Shown: positions 1-5,190 of the stretch, one piece after another | Layout: each line of letters opens with the position of its first letter | Numbering within the stretch: the first letter of the stretch is position 1 | Assembly (NCBI GenBank): GCA_003230635.1 | Contig: QIFF01000106.1 | Span: forward strand, 1 to 5,459 | DNA length: 5,459 bases | Source: a bacterium | GTDB taxonomy: Bacteria; SZUA-182 | Reading direction: 5' to 3' | Position numbers and translations under genes: made by a program | Notes under the pieces: model-generated | Database searches by the model: none | Told to the model about the DNA's origin: nothing | What the model saw: the letters and a program-made list of their open reading frames with translations, nothing else

Positions 1-2
1 GC

Positions 3-233
3 GTTTGCAATATGCCTGGGATTGTCGCCCGCAGTTCCACCTTCGCCCTGGCCAACCTCAGCCTGCCCTATATCCTGGAAATAGCCAATCAGGGACTAGC
101 AAAGGCCGTTTTGGCAGACAGCTCCTTAGCCGCCGGGGTAAATATTTATAAAAACAAGGTTACCTGCCCGGTGGTTGCCAAGGCCCTGCATTTGCCTTAT
201 CAGCCCCTCCTGCCTTTGATAAAGACAGCCTAA
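3..233 (+). CDS. ald: Alanine dehydrogenase, C-terminal end (5' truncated by window edge)
   Basis: This is the last 76 codons of a gene that begins before the window. The reading frame is open from base 3 and ends at TAA 231-233. The visible protein starts VCNMPGIVARSSTFALAN, the conserved NMPG-x-V-x-R-(T/S)-ST-x-AL-x-N segment of alanine dehydrogenase that helps close the NAD-binding site. It continues with the family's typical tail (LPYILEIANQGL, AAGVNIYKNKVT, VAKALHLPYQPL). The enzyme reversibly deaminates L-alanine to pyruvate and ammonia with NAD+ in the cytoplasm. Family members are about 370 residues, so roughly a fifth is seen here. The ATG at base 12 is an internal methionine of the NMPG motif, not a start. 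A weak terminator follows, so this gene probably ends its own transcription unit. Lysine-oxidising relatives share the fold, but the tail matches alanine dehydrogenase best. Confidence 0.9.
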   Translation, partial: VCNMPGIVARSSTFALANLSLPYILEIANQGLAKAVLADSSLAAGVNIYKNKVTCPVVAKALHLPYQPLLPLIKTA

Positions 234-250
234 AAATCCAAAAATTAATT

Positions 251-268
251 GCTTCCGGGAGCTTTTTT
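251..268 (+). terminator. Weak intrinsic terminator after ald
   Basis: GCTTCCGGGAGC (251-262) can form a short stem of four pairs, one of them G-U, around a CCGG loop. It is followed directly by six T residues (263-268), 17 bases after the ald stop codon. Outer bases CCAAAAA (238-244) and TTTTTGG (264-270) are complementary and could extend the structure across an AT-rich internal loop, which would also let it work from the opposite strand. The stem is short, so efficiency is uncertain. Confidence 0.45.
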
Positions 269-271
269 GGC

Positions 272-300
272 TTGCAGATTTGTGCGTTTAATTGTAAAAT
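272..300 (+). promoter_or_regulatory. Possible sigma-70/sigma-A promoter for the transketolase genes
   Basis: A -35-like TTGCAG (272-277; first three bases match the consensus) and a -10-like TAAAAT (295-300; five of six match TATAAT) are separated by 17 bases. They lie between the ald terminator and the transketolase start, where a promoter is expected. The transcript would begin near base 307 and have a leader of about 47 bases containing the 14-bp tandem repeat. The -35 match is poor and the region is AT-rich, so chance resemblance is possible. Confidence 0.3.
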
Positions 301-310
301 ACAACTTCTT

Positions 311-340
311 AATTTGTTGGATAAAATTTGTTGGATAAAA
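311..340 (+). repeat. 14-bp tandem direct repeat before the transketolase ribosome binding site
   Basis: The unit AATTTGTTGGATAA occurs at 311-324 and again at 325-338, and the periodicity continues through base 340, so every base from 311 to 326 is repeated 14 bases later. The repeat ends a few bases before the GGGAG ribosome binding site (344-348) of the gene starting at 354. It could be a recent slippage duplication or a paired binding site. Nothing here decides between them. Confidence 0.85.
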
Positions 341-353
341 CAAGGGAGAGGGG

Positions 354-1187
354 ATGACAGTCAGCGCTGATTTGGTTAAAAAACTGGAAGAGATTGCCCG
401 CCAGTTAAGGATTGATGTACTTAAGGCCCTTAATACAGCAGGCTCAGGGCACACTGGCGGCTCACTGTCTGCAATAGACATTTTGAGCGCCCTCTATTTT
501 TACAAGATGCGCCACAACCCGCAGCAGCCCGACTGGCCCGAGCGGGATAAATTTGTCCTTTCCAAGGGGCACGGCGCGCCGGCCTGGTATGCGGTGCTGG
601 CGCAGGCGGGTTATTTCGACCACAGGGAATTGCAAAACCTGCGCAAGTTGGACAGCTTCTTGCAAGGACATCCTTATAGCCCCACTACACCAGGGGTGGA
701 GGTCACCAGCGGCTCCCTGGGGCAAGGTCTATCCATAGCCAATGGTCTGGCTTTAGCCTCCCGCATGGACAACAAATCGTCCAAGATATATGCCCTGCTG
801 GGTGACGGTGAGGTTCAGGAAGGGCAAATCTGGGAGGCGGCCATGAGCGCCGCACATTATCGTCTGGACAACCTCTGCGCAATAATTGATAACAACGGCT
901 TGCAGATTGACGGCAAGGTGGCTGATATTATGGGGGTTGAACCTTTGCCTGACAAATGGCAAGCCTTTGGCTGGCAGGTGCTGCAAATAGACGGCCACAA
1001 TTTCTACGAGATTACCTCCGCCCTGGATACCGCTGATAAGGTCAAGGGCAAACCCACTATGATTATTGCCCGTACGGTCAAGGGCAAAGGGGTTTCTTTT
1101 ATGGAAAACCAGGTTAAATACCATGGGATTACTCCCACCGACCAGGAGTTGGAACAGGCCCTGAAAGAACTGGGAGAAAGAAATTAA
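354..1187 (+). CDS. Transketolase, N-terminal (thiamine diphosphate-binding) subunit
   Basis: This 277-residue protein is the first half of a split transketolase, which moves two-carbon ketol units between sugar phosphates in the non-oxidative pentose phosphate pathway. Family motifs appear in order: GSGHTGG (residues 30-36), LSKGHG (69-74), GHP (105-107), SGSLGQGL (119-126), and the ThDP/metal motif GDG (150-152) ending in NN (180-181), with EVQEGQIWEAA between. The conserved histidines in these motifs line the active site in characterised transketolases. It stops after the PP domain, at the length typical of N-terminal subunits. The ATG at 354 is preceded by AGGGAGAGGGG, which overlaps a good ribosome binding site. 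The partner subunit starts one base after its stop codon. A split DXP synthase is the main alternative, but the motif set and two-gene layout favour transketolase. The two subunits should form a cytoplasmic complex. Confidence 0.95.
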   Translation: MTVSADLVKKLEEIARQLRIDVLKALNTAGSGHTGGSLSAIDILSALYFYKMRHNPQQPDWPERDKFVLSKGHGAPAWYAVLAQAGYFDHRELQNLRKLDSFLQGHPYSPTTPGVEVTSGSLGQGLSIANGLALASRMDNKSSKIYALLGDGEVQEGQIWEAAMSAAHYRLDNLCAIIDNNGLQIDGKVADIMGVEPLPDKWQAFGWQVLQIDGHNFYEITSALDTADKVKGKPTMIIARTVKGKGVSFMENQVKYHGITPTDQELEQALKELGERN

Positions 1188-1188
1188 A

Positions 1189-2166
1189 ATGACAAATCCG
1201 CAGTTAACAAAATATAACCCTTCACCAAGCGAAGAAAAGTCTATCAGAGGGGCCTATGGAGAAACACTGGTCAAGCTGGGGGAGGAAGACGAACGGATCG
1301 TAGTGCTGGATGCGGATTTATCCTGCTCCACCAAGACTGCGCTTTTTGCCAAACGCTTCCCGGAACGCTTTTTTAACATGGGAGTGGCGGAACAGGATAT
1401 GGTGGGTACCGCTGCCGGTTTGGCTATCGGGGGAAAAATCCCCTTTACCAGTACCTTTGCCATTTTTCAAACCGGCCGCGCCTGGGAGCAAATCCGCCAG
1501 GCAATTTGTTACCCCCGCCTGAATGTAAAGTTGGTGGCCTCTCATGCAGGAATTACCGTGGGCGAGGACGGGCCGAGTCACCACTGTATTGAGGACATTG
1601 CCTTAATGCGGGTGCTCCCTAATATGACTATAATCGTACCTGCGGATGCCAATGAGACCAAAAGGGCGGTGGCAGCGGCCGCTCGTTACCAAGGGCCGAT
1701 TTATCTGCGTAGCGCACGCAGCAATTTCCCTCTGATTTTTGAGCAGGATCACCCCTTTAAAATCGGCAAGGCCCAGCAGCTCACCGCAGGCAGCGATGCC
1801 GCCATTATCGGCACAGGCTTGATGGTTTCCGTGGCCCTGGAAGCGGCCCGGGCCTTAGAACAACAGGGAATCAAGGTAAGCGTGGTTAACATGTCCACTA
1901 TTAAACCCCTGGACAAAGAAATGGTGATTCAAGTTGCCAGGGCTTGCGGCGCCGTGGTTACCGTTGAGGAGCATTCCATTTTAGGGGGCCTGGGCAGCGC
2001 GGTAGCCGAAGTGTTGGGGGAAGAGCAGCCAGTCCCGTTGCTGCGGGTAGGAATTAAGGATTGCTTTACGGTATCGGCCAGCCCTGAGCAATTGTTGGAA
2101 CGTTTTGGCCTGACCCCTTCCCATGTGGTAAAGGCGGTGCAGGAGGTAATTAAAAAGAAAAAGTGA
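1189..2166 (+). CDS. Transketolase, C-terminal (pyrimidine-binding plus C-terminal domain) subunit
   Basis: This 325-residue protein is the second half of the split transketolase. The pyrimidine-binding domain covers about residues 18-185. It contains FFNMGVAEQDMVG (61-73), whose glutamate E68 matches the catalytic residue that activates thiamine diphosphate, then HAG (119-121) and GEDGPSHH (125-132). The transketolase C-terminal domain follows (about 195-320), with EEHS (260-263) and the end motif FTVSASPEQLLERFGL. The ATG at 1189 comes one base after the upstream stop codon, and GGGAGAAAG (1172-1180), inside the end of the first gene, is its ribosome binding site. This implies co-transcription and probably coupled translation in equal amounts. 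The same pyrimidine-domain fold occurs in pyruvate dehydrogenase E1-beta and DXP synthase, but adjacency to the matching N-terminal half settles the assignment. The lysine-rich last residues (IKKKK) look like a disordered end. Confidence 0.95.
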   Translation: MTNPQLTKYNPSPSEEKSIRGAYGETLVKLGEEDERIVVLDADLSCSTKTALFAKRFPERFFNMGVAEQDMVGTAAGLAIGGKIPFTSTFAIFQTGRAWEQIRQAICYPRLNVKLVASHAGITVGEDGPSHHCIEDIALMRVLPNMTIIVPADANETKRAVAAAARYQGPIYLRSARSNFPLIFEQDHPFKIGKAQQLTAGSDAAIIGTGLMVSVALEAARALEQQGIKVSVVNMSTIKPLDKEMVIQVARACGAVVTVEEHSILGGLGSAVAEVLGEEQPVPLLRVGIKDCFTVSASPEQLLERFGLTPSHVVKAVQEVIKKKK

Positions 2167-2184
2167 CGGTAAGGGGTGCAAAAG

Positions 2185-2214
2185 CTCTCATTTAATGGTA
2201 AAATTAAAAGAGAG
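2185..2214 (+). promoter_or_regulatory. Hairpin overlapping the ribosome binding site of the next gene
   Basis: CTCTCATTTAAT (2185-2196) and ATTAAAAGAGAG (2203-2214) are inverted repeats matching at 11 of 12 positions, with a six-base GGTAAA loop. In RNA the 3' arm includes GAGAG (2210-2214), most of the likely Shine-Dalgarno sequence GAGAGG (2210-2215) eight bases before GTG 2224. A folded leader would hide that site. No T-run follows, so it is not a classic terminator. If the gene instead began at GTG 2176, this sequence would be coding. The inverted repeat is directly visible, but its regulatory role is inferred. Confidence 0.5.
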
Positions 2215-2223
2215 GGCCTGATA

Positions 2224-2769
2224 GTGAAACAGTTGAACGGAATAATTTTAATTCAAAAAATGGCCAAACAGACCCGCTTGGGCAAAAAGGAGATTGTCGC
2301 CCTCGCTAGGATTTTAAAAACCGCTGATGTCCGTCTGCGTGAGATGATAGCCGCTATCCTGGGAAAGAGCAGGCGCCTGGAGGCGGTGGATTTACTCTGC
2401 CACATCGTAATTAAAGATACAGAACAGGGCGTGCGTACCAACGGGGCTATTTCCGTCTTGGATATTGCCCGCCGCTATAAAAACAATAAAAAAGCCATTC
2501 GTTATATTCTGAACAAGGCAATTCACCCCTTGCTCCTGTCCGGGGGGCGTTATTGCACCTCGTGCAACATTCTCGCCATGGGCTGGGTATTCATGGAGTT
2601 GATAGCGATTGGGGAGAAAATAGCTGTAATCACTAATGAGGACAAAGACAACATTATTAAGGCCATGGTTAAATACTACAAATCCACTCTCAACACGGAA
2701 GCCCGTAAGGCTATCCAGAGGCTTCTGATCCAACTGGGGGCAAAAACGGCTGCCGTCAACGGCAGATAA
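2224..2769 (+). CDS. Uncharacterised helical (possibly HEAT-like) protein
   Basis: I do not recognise this protein. With GTG 2224 as start it has 181 residues and looks almost entirely alpha-helical. Amphipathic stretches such as KKEIVALARILKTA, LREMIAAILG, AVDLLCHIVI and EARKAIQRLLIQLG are spaced like degenerate HEAT or ARM repeats, a scaffold fold used for protein binding. It has no signal peptide, no clear membrane segment and no catalytic motif. It carries a CTSC pair (residues 111-114) and a third cysteine near residue 59, and is rich in lysine and arginine. The frame stays open back to GTG 2176, adding 16 residues, but that start has its only purine-rich stretch almost touching it. GTG 2224 has GAGAGG at a proper distance and is preferred. 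ATG 2260 has no visible ribosome binding site. It follows the transketolase genes by 57 bases on the same strand and may be co-transcribed, which does not by itself suggest function. Confidence 0.7.
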   Translation: MKQLNGIILIQKMAKQTRLGKKEIVALARILKTADVRLREMIAAILGKSRRLEAVDLLCHIVIKDTEQGVRTNGAISVLDIARRYKNNKKAIRYILNKAIHPLLLSGGRYCTSCNILAMGWVFMELIAIGEKIAVITNEDKDNIIKAMVKYYKSTLNTEARKAIQRLLIQLGAKTAAVNGR

Positions 2770-2772
2770 TTT

Positions 2773-2847
2773 AGTAGTTGCCTGATTTATCAGGCAGTGG
2801 TTATCTAGTTTACTAACCAACGGCTGCCCAATGAATTGGGCAACTAC
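2773..2847. repeat. 75-bp palindromic multi-hairpin element (MITE- or REP-like)
   Basis: The ends GTAGTTGCC (2774-2782) and GGCAACTAC (2839-2847) are exact inverted repeats. Inside are a left hairpin (2779-2796: TGCCTGAT, two bases, ATCAGGCA), a central inverted pair TGGTTA (2798-2803) with TAACCA (2814-2819), and a right hairpin (2825-2842: TGCCCAAT, two bases, ATTGGGCA). The right half reverse-complemented reads like the left half except for different hairpin tips. The element is therefore a two-fold symmetric, cloverleaf-capable structure. AATTT occurs on both sides (2768-2772 and 2848-2852), possibly a target-site duplication. It fills the gap between the unknown gene and ctpA and has no coding capacity. 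No T-run follows either hairpin, so it would be a poor intrinsic terminator. It resembles non-autonomous dispersed repeats, but copy number cannot be seen here. Confidence 0.7.
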
Positions 2848-2865
2848 AATTTGGGCAACTACAAT
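2836..2865 (+). repeat. Exact 15-bp tandem duplication at the right edge of the palindromic element
   Basis: TTGGGCAACTACAAT is present at 2836-2850 and again at 2851-2865 without any mismatch. The first copy is the right end of the palindromic element plus three flanking bases. The second copy lies just before the ctpA ribosome binding site GAGGAG (2871-2876). This gives the left end GTAGTTGCC two possible pairing partners (2839-2847 or 2854-2862). Confidence 0.9.
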
Positions 2866-2882
2866 ATTGTGAGGAGATAAAA

Positions 2883-4256
2883 ATGAGCAGGTTTAAAAAA
2901 CGCAGTCTTCAGTTGATGGGGGCTATTACTTTCCTGTCGCTGCTTTTGCTGTTGGGAATCAGCATTGCCAGCCAGGAAACGGGAAAAGACGATTCCTATC
3001 GGCAGCTCAAAATTTTTACCGAGGTAGTTCGACTGGTGGAGAATAATTACGTGGAAGAAGTAGATACCAAAGACCTATACCAGGGAGCGATTCGCGGTAT
3101 GCTGCAAAGCCTGGATTCCCACAGCGCCTTTATGCCGCAGGACATTTATAAGGAAATGCAGGTGGAAACCAGGGGCAGCTTCGGCGGCTTGGGGATAGAA
3201 ATTACCATTCGCGATGAGAAGCTGACGGTAGTGTCCCCCATTGAGGGCACCCCTGCTTATAGATTGGGCATCAAGTCCGGGGATTGGATTATCAAGGTGG
3301 AGGATGAGTTTACCAAGGACATGACCCTGATGGATGCGGTCAAGGAGATGCGCGGCCCCAAGGGAACAGAGGTTACCATAACCATTGTGCGTGAGGGACT
3401 TGATAAGCCCAAGGATTTTACCATTGTGCGCGACATTATTCAGATAACGAATATTAGCTATAAAATGGCGGACGAGGAGGGCAAGATCGGCTATATCCGC
3501 CTGCGCCAGTTCCAGGAGCGCAGTGATAAAGATGTAGAGGATGCTTTAGAGGATTTGCACAAGCAAGGTATGCAGGGACTGGTCCTGGATTTGCGCAACA
3601 ACCCCGGCGGGCTGCTGGATATGGCTACCGCGGTAGCGGATGAATTCCTGCCCAAGGGCCACTTGATTGTAGCCACCAAGGGGCGGTTGAGAAACCAAAA
3701 CCGTGAATATTCCTCTCATTACGACCCGGAAATTACGGGTTATTCCCTGGTTGTGCTGGTGAATTCCGGCAGCGCCAGCGCAGCGGAAATCCTGGCCGGG
3801 GCTATCCAAGACTGGAACAGGGGACTGATTCTGGGAGAACAAACCTTTGGCAAGGGTTCGGTGCAAACGGTTATTCAACTGAATGACGGCTCCGGCTTGC
3901 GTCTTACCACCGCCAGGTATTACACCCCCAACGGCAGCAGCATTCATGCCAAAGGCATTACCCCGGATATTGTTGTCCTTGCAGCAGAGGTAGTTAAGAG
4001 CAAGGGACCCTCTCATCCCGTAATCCGGGAAAAAGACCTGCGCCAGATTCCTGACAAAAACGGGAAGCACGAGACTGAACCTCAGCTTGAAGAAGATGAA
4101 CCCGTCACTGAGAAAGAACCAGACGAAACCAAAGAGGAAGAGGAAGAAGAGGAAGTTGTTGATATCCAGCTTGAACGCGCCATCCAGATTTTAAAAGCCA
4201 ATAAAATCCTGGCCAAAGGACTAAACACCAACCCCACCCTGGTAGGAAAGAAGTAA
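2883..4256 (+). CDS. ctpA: Carboxyl-terminal processing serine protease, family S41
   Basis: This 457-residue secreted or membrane-anchored protease belongs to the CtpA/CtpB/Prc family, which cleaves substrates near their C-termini outside the cytoplasmic membrane. Residues 1-7 are basic and 9-30 form a hydrophobic signal anchor. A helical N-terminal segment (about 38-92, with GMLQSLDSHSAFM) leads to a PDZ domain (about 95-180, starting GSFGGLGIEI) and the S41 catalytic domain (about 190-370). Catalytic residues by motif spacing are S299 in GSASAAEI, K324 in FGKGSVQ and Q328, the serine-lysine-glutamine set of CtpB. LDLRNNPGG (235-243) is also conserved. Residues about 395-424 form an acidic tail ending in seven glutamates, followed by a short helix (DIQLERAIQILKANKI). 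ATG 2883 has GAGGAG six bases upstream. Substrates cannot be told from sequence; relatives regulate sporulation signalling or cell wall hydrolases. The deacetylase gene follows after 22 bases, suggesting an operon. Confidence 0.95.
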   Translation: MSRFKKRSLQLMGAITFLSLLLLLGISIASQETGKDDSYRQLKIFTEVVRLVENNYVEEVDTKDLYQGAIRGMLQSLDSHSAFMPQDIYKEMQVETRGSFGGLGIEITIRDEKLTVVSPIEGTPAYRLGIKSGDWIIKVEDEFTKDMTLMDAVKEMRGPKGTEVTITIVREGLDKPKDFTIVRDIIQITNISYKMADEEGKIGYIRLRQFQERSDKDVEDALEDLHKQGMQGLVLDLRNNPGGLLDMATAVADEFLPKGHLIVATKGRLRNQNREYSSHYDPEITGYSLVVLVNSGSASAAEILAGAIQDWNRGLILGEQTFGKGSVQTVIQLNDGSGLRLTTARYYTPNGSSIHAKGITPDIVVLAAEVVKSKGPSHPVIREKDLRQIPDKNGKHETEPQLEEDEPVTEKEPDETKEEEEEEEVVDIQLERAIQILKANKILAKGLNTNPTLVGKK

Positions 4257-4278
4257 TCCTCAATGACGGCCTTACGCT

Positions 4279-5190
4279 GTGGCTAAGCGCAAATTCTCTC
4301 TTCGCGGCTGGCTGTTAGGTGCCTTTATCCTGGCTCTGGTACTGGTCGGCGGCAATATACTTCTCTATCGGTATTTGCTGGATCAGGCCGGGGGCCAGAA
4401 AAATCTTCTATCCCTCTTTTCCTTTCTAAAAACTACCCCGCTAACCCTTCCCTCACAACCAGCGGTTCCCAAGGAAACAGGGCAGTGGCGAGTAGCGATT
4501 ATAATTGATGATCTAGGTTATAAGCAATGGATAGCCCACGAATTGGCTGCGATTAGCCCGCAGCTTACCCTTTCTGTCTTCCCCCACCTGCCCTATTCCA
4601 AGAGCATTGCCCGGCAAGCGGCCCAGAACGGGCAAGAGGTTTTGCTTCACCTGCCGATGGAACCGGAGGATGCCGGCAAACTTTCCCCACCTCAGCCGGG
4701 GATGCTCCTCTTGCGAATGTCCCCCTCCCAGATGCGGCGCCAATTACGGCGGCAGCTGCAAGAGCTGCCCTCAGTGGTGGGGGTGAACAATCACATGGGA
4801 TCGCTCTTTACCGCTGACAAGGCGGCTATGGAACTAATTTTAGGGGAGTTGCGATGGCATAAGCTCTTTTTTCTGGACAGCTTCACCAGCGGCAAAAGCA
4901 TAGCCTATACCACTGCCAGGGGATTAGGAATGCCCGCCCTGCGCCGGGATATTTTTCTGGATAACCAGCTTGAAAGGAAATATATTCTCCAGCAATTGGG
5001 AGAATTGGCCAAGCTGGCTAAGCGCCAGGGGCAAGCAATTGGCATCGGTCATCCCCATGCGCTTACCCTGCAAGTTTTGAGGGAATTTCTCCCCCAATTG
5101 CAGAAACAGGGGATTGAATTGGTAAGTGTTTCCCGGTTGCTGAAAATTCCCTCTCCCCAGTGGGGAGAGGGTCAGGGTGAGGGGGGATAA
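4279..5190 (+). CDS. Membrane-anchored divergent polysaccharide deacetylase (DUF610/YibQ type)
   Basis: This 303-residue protein has a basic N-terminus and one membrane segment (about 11-30), then a linker and a divergent polysaccharide deacetylase domain (about 68-290) probably facing the cell exterior. Family landmarks are VAIIIDDLGY (72-81, with D77 and D78), LLHLPMEP (122-129), GVNNHMGS (168-175), FLDS (198-201) and GIGHPH (255-260). The paired aspartates and the histidines resemble the metal-binding set of NodB-like deacetylases, but activity of this subfamily is not well established to my knowledge. In many bacteria its gene lies beside envC-like or ctp genes, consistent with envelope or peptidoglycan work. 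GTG 4279 is the first possible start after an in-frame TGA (4264-4266) and gives the expected anchor, but no clear ribosome binding site precedes it. The last 13 residues (PSPQWGEGQGEGG) are encoded by a palindromic repeat and do not belong to the domain. Confidence 0.88.
   Translation: MAKRKFSLRGWLLGAFILALVLVGGNILLYRYLLDQAGGQKNLLSLFSFLKTTPLTLPSQPAVPKETGQWRVAIIIDDLGYKQWIAHELAAISPQLTLSVFPHLPYSKSIARQAAQNGQEVLLHLPMEPEDAGKLSPPQPGMLLLRMSPSQMRRQLRRQLQELPSVVGVNNHMGSLFTADKAAMELILGELRWHKLFFLDSFTSGKSIAYTTARGLGMPALRRDIFLDNQLERKYILQQLGELAKLAKRQGQAIGIGHPHALTLQVLREFLPQLQKQGIELVSVSRLLKIPSPQWGEGQGEGG
5149..5187. repeat. G-rich palindromic repeat forming the deacetylase 3' end and the tsaD ribosome binding site
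   Basis: CCCTCTCCCC (5149-5158) and GGGGAGAGGG (5162-5171) are perfect inverted repeats, eleven pairs if A5159 and T5161 are counted. They are followed by TCAGGGTGAGGGGGG. From memory, a CCCTCTCCCC...GGGGAGAGGG(N)3GGGTGAGGGGG pattern is a common dispersed repeat in many bacterial genomes, giving protein tails like SPxxGEGxGEGG. Here it is translated as residues 291-303 of the deacetylase. Its final G-run, seven bases or fewer before ATG 5191, serves as the tsaD ribosome binding site. Genome-wide copy number cannot be checked here. Confidence 0.75.

Noticed and set aside
12..233. A stand-alone 73-residue protein starting at ATG 12
   Set aside because: The frame is open to the window edge, and the methionine is the M of the NMPG motif of alanine dehydrogenase, so it is a truncated long gene and not a small one.
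311..340. CRISPR-like array
   Set aside because: Only two 14-bp units without spacers; no repeat-spacer pattern exists anywhere in the window.
354..2166. Split transketolase as a frameshifted single gene
   Set aside because: Each half has its own ribosome binding site and start, ends at a domain boundary, and two-gene transketolases are common in bacteria and archaea.
2176..2223. GTG 2176 as start of the unknown gene
   Set aside because: Its purine stretch directly abuts the start codon and the extra 16 residues are encoded by the hairpin. GTG 2224 has a properly spaced GAGAGG.
2553..2567. Inverted repeat TTGCAC-CTC-GTGCAA inside the unknown gene
   Set aside because: It is short, internal to the coding region and explained by the codons of the CTSC motif.
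2392..2820. A - strand reading frame of 142 codons
   Set aside because: It runs antisense through the unknown gene and into the palindromic element, resembles no family I know, and the + strand frame has better translation signals.
2779..2842. The two hairpins in the ctpA upstream region as intrinsic terminators
   Set aside because: Neither is followed by a T-run, and their shared inverted ends fit a repeat element better.
3546..4070. A - strand reading frame of 174 codons
   Set aside because: It lies entirely opposite the S41 catalytic domain, which is unmistakable on the + strand, and is a shadow of it.
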